Source: Planctomycetota bacterium
GTDB taxonomy: Bacteria; Planctomycetota; Planctomycetia; Pirellulales; Lacipirellulaceae
Assembly: GCA_024278035.1 (NCBI GenBank)
Contig: JAJRUA010000144.1
Coordinates: 1-15,249 of the forward strand
Length of the DNA: 15,249 nt
Direction: 5' to 3'
Position numbers and translations under genes: made by a program. A model generated the notes under the pieces. It searched no databases, was not told the DNA's origin, and saw only the letters and a program-made list of their open reading frames with translations. The first letter of the stretch is position 1. Each line of letters begins with the position of its first letter. Positions 6,526 to 15,249 of this stretch are shown piece after piece.

Positions 6526-7683
6526 TTACCCTTCGTCTTTATCAGCGGTTTCCGTCTTCGTATCCTCTGTTTCCTCTGCTTCGCCTTCAGTCTCTTCCTC
6601 TTCCTTCTGAGCTTCTTGGCCCGGCACGCCACCCACCTCTTCCCAAGTGGCAGGCACTTCCTTGTCATTGAGACTCTTGAGGAACCAAATGAGGGCAGCA
6701 ATCTCGTTCTCTTTCAGTTGCCCTTGGTAACTTGGCATGACGCCCTTAAAACCATCGCGGATTTTCGCCATCGGGTTGAGGACCGACTCTCGAACGTAGT
6801 TTTCGTCCACCGTGACGACACCAGTAGAGGTCCCCTGCTCAGTGCCGAAGGTTCCCATGAACGAGGGCCCCGTGCCGGCAGCTCCGTCGAGCGAATGGCA
6901 CTGCGAGCAACCCCGCTTTTTGTAGATTTGCTCCCCCCGAGCGACAGGTGATTCGCCTTCGTCCCAAACCATCGCCTTCTCAAGCCAAGGCTTGAATTTG
7001 CCCGATTCATGGACAATCACTTTTGTCCGCATGGAGGAGTGGGCTTGGCCACAGTACTCAGCACAGAAGAGGTCAAAGCCCCCTTCGTCGGCCATGTTCA
7101 CTCCATCGCCATCGTCGGGCCTTGCCACCTGGTTGGCCTGGAACCAAACGCTACTGTACCGACCCGGCACGCAATCCATCTTCACCCGAAACGCCGGAAT
7201 AAAGAGGCTGTGCAGCACGTCTTCTGAAGACATGATGAGTTTCACCGGCTGGTCAATCGGAACATGAAGATCGGAATCGATGTAACCGTTCGGATAGACG
7301 AACGACCAATTCCATTTTTTAGCGATGACCTGAATTTCATAGGCATTGCCGGGGGGAGTCCGCATGTCGAGATAACCGATGGCCCCTGTTACAAAAATCC
7401 ACATAACGAGGATGATGGGGATGATCGACCACGTTACTTCCAGCGTATTGCTATGGCTCGGCGAGTACTCAGCCGTGTACCCGGGGCGAGCGTAGTACCG
7501 CGCCATGAACACGATCATGAGGCCAACGATCAGCACAAAGAAGAAGATGCTGATCCATAGGATGGCGTAAAACAGCCAATCGCTAGAAGCGGCACCGGTC
7601 GAAGCGGTGTCGCGAAACCAAAGGCTAGCAGCAAGCGGTGGCTGCATCGTTGCGAATCGTTCAAATTGTGGAAGGTCGATCAT
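6526..7683 (-). CDS. coxB: Cytochrome c oxidase subunit II with fused cytochrome c (caa3 type)
   Basis: The product is 385 residues. Two membrane helices (about 36-60 and 84-104) form the usual hairpin, followed by the cupredoxin CuA domain. CuA ligands are H158 (DVLHSLF), C207, C211, H215 and M218 in FCAEYCGQAHSSM, with the E209 backbone. A C-terminal cytochrome c domain (about 245-340) has the haem motif CSQCH (259-263) and probable axial M316 (GVMPSYQG), making this a caa3-type entry subunit that accepts electrons from the upstream complex. Two oddities are an acidic insertion before the CuA loop (about 186-200, VARPDDGDGVNMADE) and a highly acidic tail (about 355-385). ATG 7683 gives no Shine-Dalgarno; M13 is an alternative start. 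I see no cleavable signal peptide. Confidence 0.95.
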   Translation of the reverse strand: MIDLPQFERFATMQPPLAASLWFRDTASTGAASSDWLFYAILWISIFFFVLIVGLMIVFMARYYARPGYTAEYSPSHSNTLEVTWSIIPIILVMWIFVTGAIGYLDMRTPPGNAYEIQVIAKKWNWSFVYPNGYIDSDLHVPIDQPVKLIMSSEDVLHSLFIPAFRVKMDCVPGRYSSVWFQANQVARPDDGDGVNMADEGGFDLFCAEYCGQAHSSMRTKVIVHESGKFKPWLEKAMVWDEGESPVARGEQIYKKRGCSQCHSLDGAAGTGPSFMGTFGTEQGTSTGVVTVDENYVRESVLNPMAKIRDGFKGVMPSYQGQLKENEIAALIWFLKSLNDKEVPATWEEVGGVPGQEAQKEEEETEGEAEETEDTKTETADKDEG

Positions 7684-7757
7684 ACTTCTGGCCCAACGTC
7701 GGTTAGGGCGATTCTTTAGCGGTGAGCTGGGCAGTGAATTGGGCCGTGAGGCGCGAC

Positions 7758-8612
7758 TTACGTTGCCGACTCTTCCGGGGTGGTGGGGTTGTTATTTTCT
7801 TGTGAATTATCTGGAGAGGCGGAGCATCGCCTCCAGTACGGCACCAAGCCGAGCGCGAGTGCCACGATCGTAACCGCTGCTCCGGTGCTCATAATGCGTT
7901 TGGCAACCGGACCGTAGCGGCCCTTCGTTTCGTCGTAATGGAAACAGAACAAAATTAACTGATCGAGCGGCGATCCGATCTTTCCTTCGCCCGCTTCAAC
8001 GAGTGATAAACGGACCGTTTGTGGATCGTAGACCACGCCGTACAAATAGCGAGAAATCACCCCGGACGGGGTGATTACCATCGCGGCAGCCGTGTGGGAA
8101 AACTCGCCCGTTTCGGGGACAAACTTGTAACGAAAACCGACCGCCTCGGTGAGGGCATGAATGTTTTTTTGTGAACCCGTGAGGAATCGCCACCCGGGGG
8201 CCGCACCTTTGCGTGCGTAGTCGGAGAGATAACGTTGTTCGGTCTGTTTAGCACGAATGGTCGATTCCCGTGGGTCGATGCTGACACTCACCACGTCGAA
8301 CTCTTTGCCGGTCGTCCATTTCAGTTCTCGTAGACAGCGTACGAGCCCATCCAGTTGCACTCGGCAAAGCATCGGGCAGTCGGAATAGTTGAGCGATAGC
8401 AGGACGGGCCTTTCGCCCGCGAAGACATCAGAGAGGGCAAGCACTTCGCCATTCTCATCACGAAATTTTAGGCCGAGCGGCACCTGATCGCCCGATTTAT
8501 CGTCGATGCCCACCCCCTGCATCTCCGGTGGCAATTTTTCAAGAAGTTGTGCCTCCGCGCGCACGCCCATCGCAATTAGCAGGCCGGCGATGATTAAGGC
8601 GGAGCGGAACAT
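7758..8612 (-). CDS. sco1: SCO1/SenC-family copper chaperone for CuA
   Basis: The product is 284 residues. An N-terminal signal sequence (about 1-21, ALIIAGLLIAMGVRAEA) leads to an extracytoplasmic thioredoxin-like domain. The copper-binding CPMLC motif (C79, C83) and the distal histidine H173 (GEFSHTAAAMVI) are both present, so it should be functional in copper delivery to, or thiol reduction of, the CuA site of subunit II. A membrane helix near 242-259 places a C-terminal anchor after the domain, unlike the N-terminal anchor of mitochondrial and many proteobacterial Sco proteins. A short Ser/Asn/Glu-rich tail ends the protein. The gene lies directly upstream of coxB, its expected client, and 18 bp after the small membrane-protein gene. 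A perfect 10-bp-arm palindrome lies within the coding region (8055-8076). Confidence 0.93.
   Translation of the reverse strand: MFRSALIIAGLLIAMGVRAEAQLLEKLPPEMQGVGIDDKSGDQVPLGLKFRDENGEVLALSDVFAGERPVLLSLNYSDCPMLCRVQLDGLVRCLRELKWTTGKEFDVVSVSIDPRESTIRAKQTEQRYLSDYARKGAAPGWRFLTGSQKNIHALTEAVGFRYKFVPETGEFSHTAAAMVITPSGVISRYLYGVVYDPQTVRLSLVEAGEGKIGSPLDQLILFCFHYDETKGRYGPVAKRIMSTGAAVTIVALALGLVPYWRRCSASPDNSQENNNPTTPEESAT
8055..8076. repeat. Perfect 10-bp-arm palindrome inside the SCO gene
   Basis: The arms AATCACCCCG (8055-8064) and CGGGGTGATT (8067-8076) are exact reverse complements with a 2-nt centre. They encode the ITPSGVIS strand of the SCO fold, so the symmetry may be accidental. In mRNA it could form a stable hairpin within the coding region. 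Confidence 0.6.
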
Positions 8613-8630
8613 GCTGAACTTTGTTGTTGC

Positions 8631-8975
8631 TTACGGTTGAGATTGGAGCTCGTTCAGGACGAGTTTCTTGGCCAAGTTGATCGGGATTTGGTACGGCTTG
8701 CCTTCCGAAGCGGGAGGGGCATAACTTGCAAGAATGCCCTGCTGGGCGAGGATCGTATCTTTCGCTGCCGTGTTGGTCACGTCGATTACGCGAGATTGCT
8801 CAAGGGAACGCTCGATTTCATGGGTGAGGGCGGTTGCGAAAAACATTGCACCAAGAACAAGGGCAACCGACACGAGGGCCCATAAGCCCAAGGCGACCGA
8901 ATTGACCCCCATCGGCTCAATCCCCTCCTCGGGGGTCGATTGCTGCGGGGCATGGGTGGTAGTTGAATCGCTCAT
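8631..8975 (-). CDS. Small one-helix membrane protein of the act-cox operon
   Basis: The product is 114 residues from ATG 8975. The frame is open further upstream, to 9161, but that would overlap the end of actF by more than 130 bp and add a basic sequence without family features, so I take the internal ATG. It has a short cytoplasmic N-terminus, one membrane helix (about 27-49, VALGLWALVSVALVLGAMFF), then an extracytoplasmic region ending in ILASYAPPASEGKPYQIPIN and AKKLVLNEL. From memory, small proteins with a related SYG...RIPIDRAM pattern sit at this place in other act-cox operons, but I cannot name a family. Its position between actF and the SCO gene suggests a minor subunit or assembly factor linking the two complexes. 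It has no cysteines or haem motif, so it carries no obvious cofactor. Confidence 0.78.
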   Translation of the reverse strand: MSDSTTTHAPQQSTPEEGIEPMGVNSVALGLWALVSVALVLGAMFFATALTHEIERSLEQSRVIDVTNTAAKDTILAQQGILASYAPPASEGKPYQIPINLAKKLVLNELQSQP

Positions 8976-9025
8976 CTTTTTTCTAATCTCATTCCGCCTC
9001 TTAAAAGGCCTAGGCGGTTTGCTTT

Positions 9026-10249
9026 TTAGTGGTTGTGATAACTTAGTGAAATCGGCAGACGCGGATCTTGCACAGGCAAAAGGTTTTTGCCAGCCGCTCC
9101 TCGTAGCCACGCACCGATAAAGATGCCGACCATACCGGCTGTGGCAAGAATCTCTAGCCAAGGAAGTGGCAACGCTTGTTCGCCACGCACCTGGGGCTGA
9201 ATCATATAAAACAAATCGACCCAGTGCATCACGAGCATCCAGACGGCCCAGAAGCTGAGCAATTTCTTGTTGCGCCGAACAGCGGCGGCCATCGTTCCGA
9301 GGAACGGAATGAACAGGTGCCCAAAGAGCAGTAGTAGGCTCCAGTAAAACCAGGGCCCTTGCTGACGCACATCAAACCAAAGCGTTTCTTCGGGGATCGC
9401 CGCGTACCAAATCAACATGTATTGGCTGAACGCGATGTAGCCCCAGAAAAAAGTGAACGAGAAGAGCAGCTTGCCCAGGTCATGGTACTGCTCCGTCGTG
9501 ATCGATTGTGTCAACACACCTCGCGATTGCAAGTAACTAGAAAGGACGATTAGCAATGCCACAAAGCTGACAAACGAGCCGACCCAAAAGTAAACGCCGA
9601 ACATCGTGCTAAACCAGTGAGGTTCGAGCCCCATCAGCCAGTCGAAGGCTGCGAAGTTTAGCGTCATGGCAAATATCGGCATCATCGGGCCGCTGAGCCA
9701 TTGCATTCGCTTTGCCCGGGCCAGTGGCTTGTCGGTATCTTGGCGAACCGAGCAACGAAGCATTGTTTGCGCCATGAAAATCCAAATCGCGAAGTAGGCG
9801 ACCGTACGAATCGTAAACCAGCGAGGCTCAATATAATTGGCCTTCACCGCCAGAATCGGGTCGCCCAAGACCATCTCACGATCGACCCAAGGATAGAGAT
9901 CGTCGTGGCCCGTTAGGATCAGAGCAAGGATCGGCAAGAACATCACAAAGCAAGTGACGAGGGTCCCTGACGTGATCTCTGCTAATCGGCGGACGGGCGT
10001 TCCCCATCGGCCACCGGTCAGATGGTGCGCCAGCACAAAGAACAAGCCACCCAAGGCGAGCGACGTGCAGTAGAGCGTTCCCAACAGGTAGGCATGCCAA
10101 AAGCGGCTTAGCTCGCCGGAGCTATAGCCCACGGCAGCGGCAAGTCCGACTAGCAGCAACCCGCCAGCCATCGGCAAAATTGCCGCGCCGGAGAGCCCGC
10201 TAGAGGCTTTGCGAATTTCGGTGATCTCAGCGTTTACGAGGCTGGCCAT
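9026..10249 (-). CDS. actF: Alternative Complex III membrane subunit ActF
   Basis: The product is 407 residues with about ten membrane helices (near 25-42, 54-76, 92-113, 146-165, 186-206, 215-237, 262-283, 300-322, 331-350 and 365-383). Segments typical of ActF are FDWLMGLEPHWFSTMFG (202-218), FWGYIAFSQYMLIWYA (268-283) and the C-terminal DPRLPISLSYHNH. ActF is related to the NrfD/PsrC-like ActC and forms the second large membrane module of the quinol:acceptor oxidoreductase. It has no cofactor and is thought to take part in proton translocation or structural coupling. It follows the actDE fusion by 29 bp and precedes the small membrane protein by 50 bp. No Shine-Dalgarno is visible at ATG 10249. 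Confidence 0.93.
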   Translation of the reverse strand: MASLVNAEITEIRKASSGLSGAAILPMAGGLLLVGLAAAVGYSSGELSRFWHAYLLGTLYCTSLALGGLFFVLAHHLTGGRWGTPVRRLAEITSGTLVTCFVMFLPILALILTGHDDLYPWVDREMVLGDPILAVKANYIEPRWFTIRTVAYFAIWIFMAQTMLRCSVRQDTDKPLARAKRMQWLSGPMMPIFAMTLNFAAFDWLMGLEPHWFSTMFGVYFWVGSFVSFVALLIVLSSYLQSRGVLTQSITTEQYHDLGKLLFSFTFFWGYIAFSQYMLIWYAAIPEETLWFDVRQQGPWFYWSLLLLFGHLFIPFLGTMAAAVRRNKKLLSFWAVWMLVMHWVDLFYMIQPQVRGEQALPLPWLEILATAGMVGIFIGAWLRGAAGKNLLPVQDPRLPISLSYHNH

Positions 10250-10278
10250 CTTGATTGGTAGTAAAGATTCTAAACAGT

Positions 10279-11640
10279 TTAGTTGCTTAATTCGTTCCGC
10301 TTGTCGGCGGGCAAGTCAGCGGCGGTTGCCGTTCGCGTGCGCTGCAATGCCTGGACATAAAGGACGATCGCCCAGCGATCTTCCACCGCGATCAACTCTT
10401 TGTAGCCCGGCATTTTCCGAACGCCGTTGCTAATGGTGTTGAACAGTTGGCCGACCGGTTGCTCCGTCACAGCCTCGGCATGGAGGCTTGTTGGCATGAG
10501 CCAAGTCCCTTGCTCCAGGGCGAGGGCCCGTTGGGTCACAAGGCCATCACCATCCCCGCCCAAGCCATGGCACGCAGCACAGTGAATGTTGTAACGTTGT
10601 TCGCCCCGGTCCATGAACGCCGCCGTGACAGGGAGCGGAATCTGCGTGGCCCAATCGGGCTTGGCTTCCGTCTCAGCAGCAGGAGGCTCATCGCCGGCCT
10701 CTTCATCCCCTTCGGCAACGAACTTTGCTTTCACCCGGTTCGGAGTGCTTGCTGTGTCCCCGTGAGCGTCGTCACTACGAGAGTTGAGTCCGAAGTAAAG
10801 TTGGAGGTCTTCCCGTAAACCACCACGGGCGACCGTGCCAGAAACCGTCTTTCGCATCGACTGTCCGTTGCCAAAGAGCGGGGTGGTCGTTTGTGGCTTG
10901 AGTTTGGCTTGTGCCTCCATGTCCTGGAACCACGAGATGCGTGGCGTGCTTGTCGGGTGGGAGGAGGAGGCCCAAATCCAGAGGGGAATCAACAGGGCGA
11001 AAGACGCTGCACAGCCGCCCATAAGCGGAAGCAAGCCGGGCACCGCAAGCCCCTCGGTCTCTCCATCAATCGCCTCGACAGCGCTTGCTCCGAGCGAAGT
11101 CAGATAAGCCTCGGTCTCTGTATCGGAATACTTAGGATCATCCGACTCGACGAACAGGAAGAAACCGTCGCTCGTTACCCTTCGGAACCGTTCGTTACGG
11201 AACAAAGGGTTGGAGAGCTTCGGCAATTGATTGAGCAAGATCACCCCGAAGAACGCGGTGAGCGACGCAGCGAGAATAATCATCTCAAACGTCACCGGCA
11301 TGAAAGCGGGGATGCTGAGCGAGGGTTTGGCACTGATCGTGTAATCGTACCCGCTAAGCCACGTGCCCCATTCGGTGCCATTCGTGTAGCACTGCATGGC
11401 GAGACCCAGCGCACCACCGGTAAGCCCCATGGCAAGAACGAGCCAGGGGAGTATGGTTTTCTTCGACTTCAGAGCATCGTCGATCCCATGCATAGCAAAG
11501 GGCGAAAACGCTTCGACACGCTGGTAGCCTTCGTCGGTTGCCTTTTGCGCGGCCTCGACCAATTCGATTGGTCCCGCGAACTCGGCAAGCAGGCCAAGAC
11601 GCTTCGGCTCAAGCGGCGTGTTGGGAGTGGTGTCAGACAT
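10279..11640 (-). CDS. actDE: Alternative Complex III ActD-ActE fusion (DUF3341 plus monohaem cytochrome c)
   Basis: The product is 453 residues. The first part is ActD/DUF3341: RLGLLAEFAGPIELVEAA (14-31), GYQRVEAFSPFAMHGIDDAL, helix 63-83, PAFMPVTFEMIILAAS with helix 117-138, then a soluble segment containing DGFFLFVESDDPKYSD (158-173). A third helix follows (about 203-225), then a long polar linker, and a class I cytochrome c domain with CAACH (354-358) and probable axial M410 in RKMPGY. ActD and ActE are separate proteins in the best studied systems; here they form one continuous frame. With the N-terminus inside, three helices put the haem domain outside the membrane, as needed. It should pass electrons towards the haem or CuA of subunit II. 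The ActE lipobox is replaced by the internal helix. Confidence 0.92.
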   Translation of the reverse strand: MSDTTPNTPLEPKRLGLLAEFAGPIELVEAAQKATDEGYQRVEAFSPFAMHGIDDALKSKKTILPWLVLAMGLTGGALGLAMQCYTNGTEWGTWLSGYDYTISAKPSLSIPAFMPVTFEMIILAASLTAFFGVILLNQLPKLSNPLFRNERFRRVTSDGFFLFVESDDPKYSDTETEAYLTSLGASAVEAIDGETEGLAVPGLLPLMGGCAASFALLIPLWIWASSSHPTSTPRISWFQDMEAQAKLKPQTTTPLFGNGQSMRKTVSGTVARGGLREDLQLYFGLNSRSDDAHGDTASTPNRVKAKFVAEGDEEAGDEPPAAETEAKPDWATQIPLPVTAAFMDRGEQRYNIHCAACHGLGGDGDGLVTQRALALEQGTWLMPTSLHAEAVTEQPVGQLFNTISNGVRKMPGYKELIAVEDRWAIVLYVQALQRTRTATAADLPADKRNELSN

Positions 11641-11698
11641 GGATAACGGTAAGCGGTTAAACGGTTGAGTCGTTTTTCGGTTTCAAGTAGCCAGTTTC

Positions 11699-13111
11699 TT
11701 AGTGATCCGCTGATTTTTGGGCATGGCCATCTTCGTAGGCCATCACTTGCTTCACTTCGGCCATCGCCACGATCGGCAAGAAGCGGCAGAACAAGAGGAA
11801 CAGCGTGAAGAAGAGCCCGAAGCTGCCGATGAGCATTCCCAGGTCGATCCAAGTCGGCACAAAACTCTGCCAGCTTCCTGGAAGAAAGGCCCGCTCGAGG
11901 GACAGGATAATAACGAATCGCTCGAACCACATGCCGATGTTGACGAAGATCGAAATAATGAAAATGAGTATCGGAGAGCTGCGAATCGCTTTGAACCAGA
12001 ACAACTGGGGCGAGATCACATTGCAAGTGAACATGGTCCAGTAGGCCCACCACGTTGGCCCGAACGCCCGGTTCATAAAGCAGAACTTTTCGTAAGGATT
12101 GCCACCGTACCAAGCGATGAAGAACTCCGTGATGTAGGCAAAGCCAACCATCGAGCCGGTAGCGATGATGATTTTGCACATACAGTCGATGTGGCGCATC
12201 GTCACAATGTCTTTCAGGCCAAACCACTGTCGGGCGGGTATCATCAGCGTTAGCACCATGCCAAAGCCGCTAAAAACGGCCCCTGCGACAAAGTACGGCG
12301 GGAAAATCGTCGTGTGCCAACCCGGGAGCTGACTTACCGCGAAGTCGAAACTAACGATCGTATGAACCGACAACACGAGCGGCGTCGCCAAAGCGGCCAA
12401 TAGCGTGTAGGACTTTTCGTAAACGTGCCACTGCGTTGCTGAGCCGGTCCAACCGAGGGAGGCCACGCCATAAGCAAAACGGCGGATCGGATGCACCGCC
12501 CGATCGCGAAGCGTCGCCAGGTCGGGGATCATCCCCATGTACCAAAAAAGTACCGAAACGGTCGCATAGGTACCCACCGCAAACACGTCCCACAGCAGTG
12601 GGCTGCGGAACTGGGGCCACATGAAGAGACGTGTGTCTGGGTAGGGAAACAACCAATAGGCAAACCAAACGCGTCCAACATGAATTCCTGGGAACGTGCC
12701 GGCACAGACGACCGCAAAAATGGTCATCGCTTCGGCAAAACGGTTGATTCCTGTCCGCCAGTGTTGGCGGAAGAGGAACAGTACGGCAGAAATGAGCGTT
12801 CCGGCATGGCCGATGCCGACCCAAAAGACGAAGTTGACGATCGGGAAACCCCAGGCAACCGAGTTTTGGTTACCCCAGACCCCCACACCCGTGAAAATCA
12901 GGTAGGCGATCATCGCTCCAAACGCACCTGCCACCGAAGATGCGACAGCAAACGCAATGAACCACGCCAGCGGCGGGCGCGGGTTCTCCGTGATTCGACA
13001 AATCGTGTCCGTTACCGATTGGTAGTCGTTGTCCCCTTCAACCCAGGGGGGATCGACCCATGGCTCAGGGACAGCACCGAGCGTTCCGGCGGAGAGATTG
13101 GCAGCAGTCAT
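11699..13111 (-). CDS. actC: Alternative Complex III quinol-site membrane subunit ActC (NrfD/PsrC family)
   Basis: The product is 470 residues with about ten membrane helices after a soluble N-terminus. Conserved ActC/NrfD segments are [20 protein letters not shown] (97-116), [17 protein letters not shown] (142-158), [13 protein letters not shown] (170-182), [11 protein letters not shown] (248-258), [19 protein letters not shown] (264-282) and [12 protein letters not shown] (391-402). ActC is the likely quinol oxidation site next to the ActB iron-sulphur clusters, and its buried polar residues are candidates for proton movement. The start [10 protein letters not shown] at 13111 leaves 51 bp after actB. 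No Shine-Dalgarno is present. Length and motif order are as expected, and I see no damage. Confidence 0.95.
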   Translation of the reverse strand: MTAANLSAGTLGAVPEPWVDPPWVEGDNDYQSVTDTICRITENPRPPLAWFIAFAVASSVAGAFGAMIAYLIFTGVGVWGNQNSVAWGFPIVNFVFWVGIGHAGTLISAVLFLFRQHWRTGINRFAEAMTIFAVVCAGTFPGIHVGRVWFAYWLFPYPDTRLFMWPQFRSPLLWDVFAVGTYATVSVLFWYMGMIPDLATLRDRAVHPIRRFAYGVASLGWTGSATQWHVYEKSYTLLAALATPLVLSVHTIVSFDFAVSQLPGWHTTIFPPYFVAGAVFSGFGMVLTLMIPARQWFGLKDIVTMRHIDCMCKIIIATGSMVGFAYITEFFIAWYGGNPYEKFCFMNRAFGPTWWAYWTMFTCNVISPQLFWFKAIRSSPILIFIISIFVNIGMWFERFVIILSLERAFLPGSWQSFVPTWIDLGMLIGSFGLFFTLFLLFCRFLPIVAMAEVKQVMAYEDGHAQKSADH

Positions 13112-13162
13112 ACGAAAGAGTTATTAGTTGGGAGGCGCTAAGCGCTAGTTGGTTTGAAATCG

Positions 13163-15249
<2,087 letters not shown>

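Noticed and set aside
8976..9161. Longer version of the small membrane protein, starting inside actF
   Set aside because: It overlaps the conserved C-terminus of ActF by over 130 bp and gives a basic, low-quality N-terminus; ATG 8975 fits the operon spacing.
10891..11646. Plus-strand open frame of 251 codons opposite actDE
   Set aside because: It is antisense to the ActD coding region, rich in Arg/Glu/Gly as mirror frames are, and has no domain.
11469..12227. Minus-strand open frame of 252 codons overlapping the end of actC and the start of actDE
   Set aside because: It is in another frame of the same strand across two certain genes, with no family sequence.
12491..13141. Plus-strand open frame of 216 codons opposite actC
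   Set aside because: It is antisense to well conserved helices of ActC, and the predicted protein is charged and without motifs.

Overview
The window reads as chromosomal DNA of a bacterium in the phylum Planctomycetota, probably Pirellulales; I do not commit to a genus. The reasons are the gene order of the respiratory cluster, the near absence of Shine-Dalgarno sequences in front of its genes, an ECF sigma factor paired with a small soluble His/Cys protein, and an imperfect inverted repeat of the REP type. That family-level recognition is from memory, not a search.

About 80% of the window (15249 down to 3096, all minus strand) is one long respiratory gene cluster. In transcription order it holds actB (5' end beyond the window edge), actC, a fused actD-actE, actF, a small one-helix membrane protein, an SCO-type copper chaperone, then cytochrome c oxidase subunits II (with a C-terminal cytochrome c domain), I, III and IV. 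A good Rho-independent terminator follows at about 3030-3063. Together these encode an Alternative Complex III (quinol:electron-acceptor oxidoreductase) and a caa3-type, A2-subtype haem-copper oxidase. The expected electron route is quinol, ActB/ActC iron-sulphur clusters and act haems, the haem c and CuA of subunit II, haem a, then the haem a3/CuB site where O2 is reduced. The shared operon suggests the two complexes work as a supercomplex. The SCO protein would metallate CuA. The gene for the multihaem subunit ActA is not in the window and may lie upstream of actB.

After the terminator, still on the minus strand, comes a secreted thioredoxin-like protein with a CGYC active site (2414-2896). 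Its 3' end overlaps by 8 bp the convergent plus-strand gene for a soluble His/Cys protein (2023-2421), which follows an ECF sigma factor (1315-1971). Upstream on the plus strand are two unrecognised membrane-protein genes, the first cut by the left window edge and the second translationally coupled to it. A REP-like inverted repeat (1176-1285) separates them from the sigma factor.

The oxidoreductase system itself is a described type. The points that stand out are the ActD-ActE fusion with a consistent membrane topology, an enlarged subunit III carrying two extra helices and a His-rich linker, acidic insertions and tail on subunit II, and the small conserved-looking membrane protein between actF and the SCO gene. 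The hairpin-rich coxB-coxA spacer is also notable.
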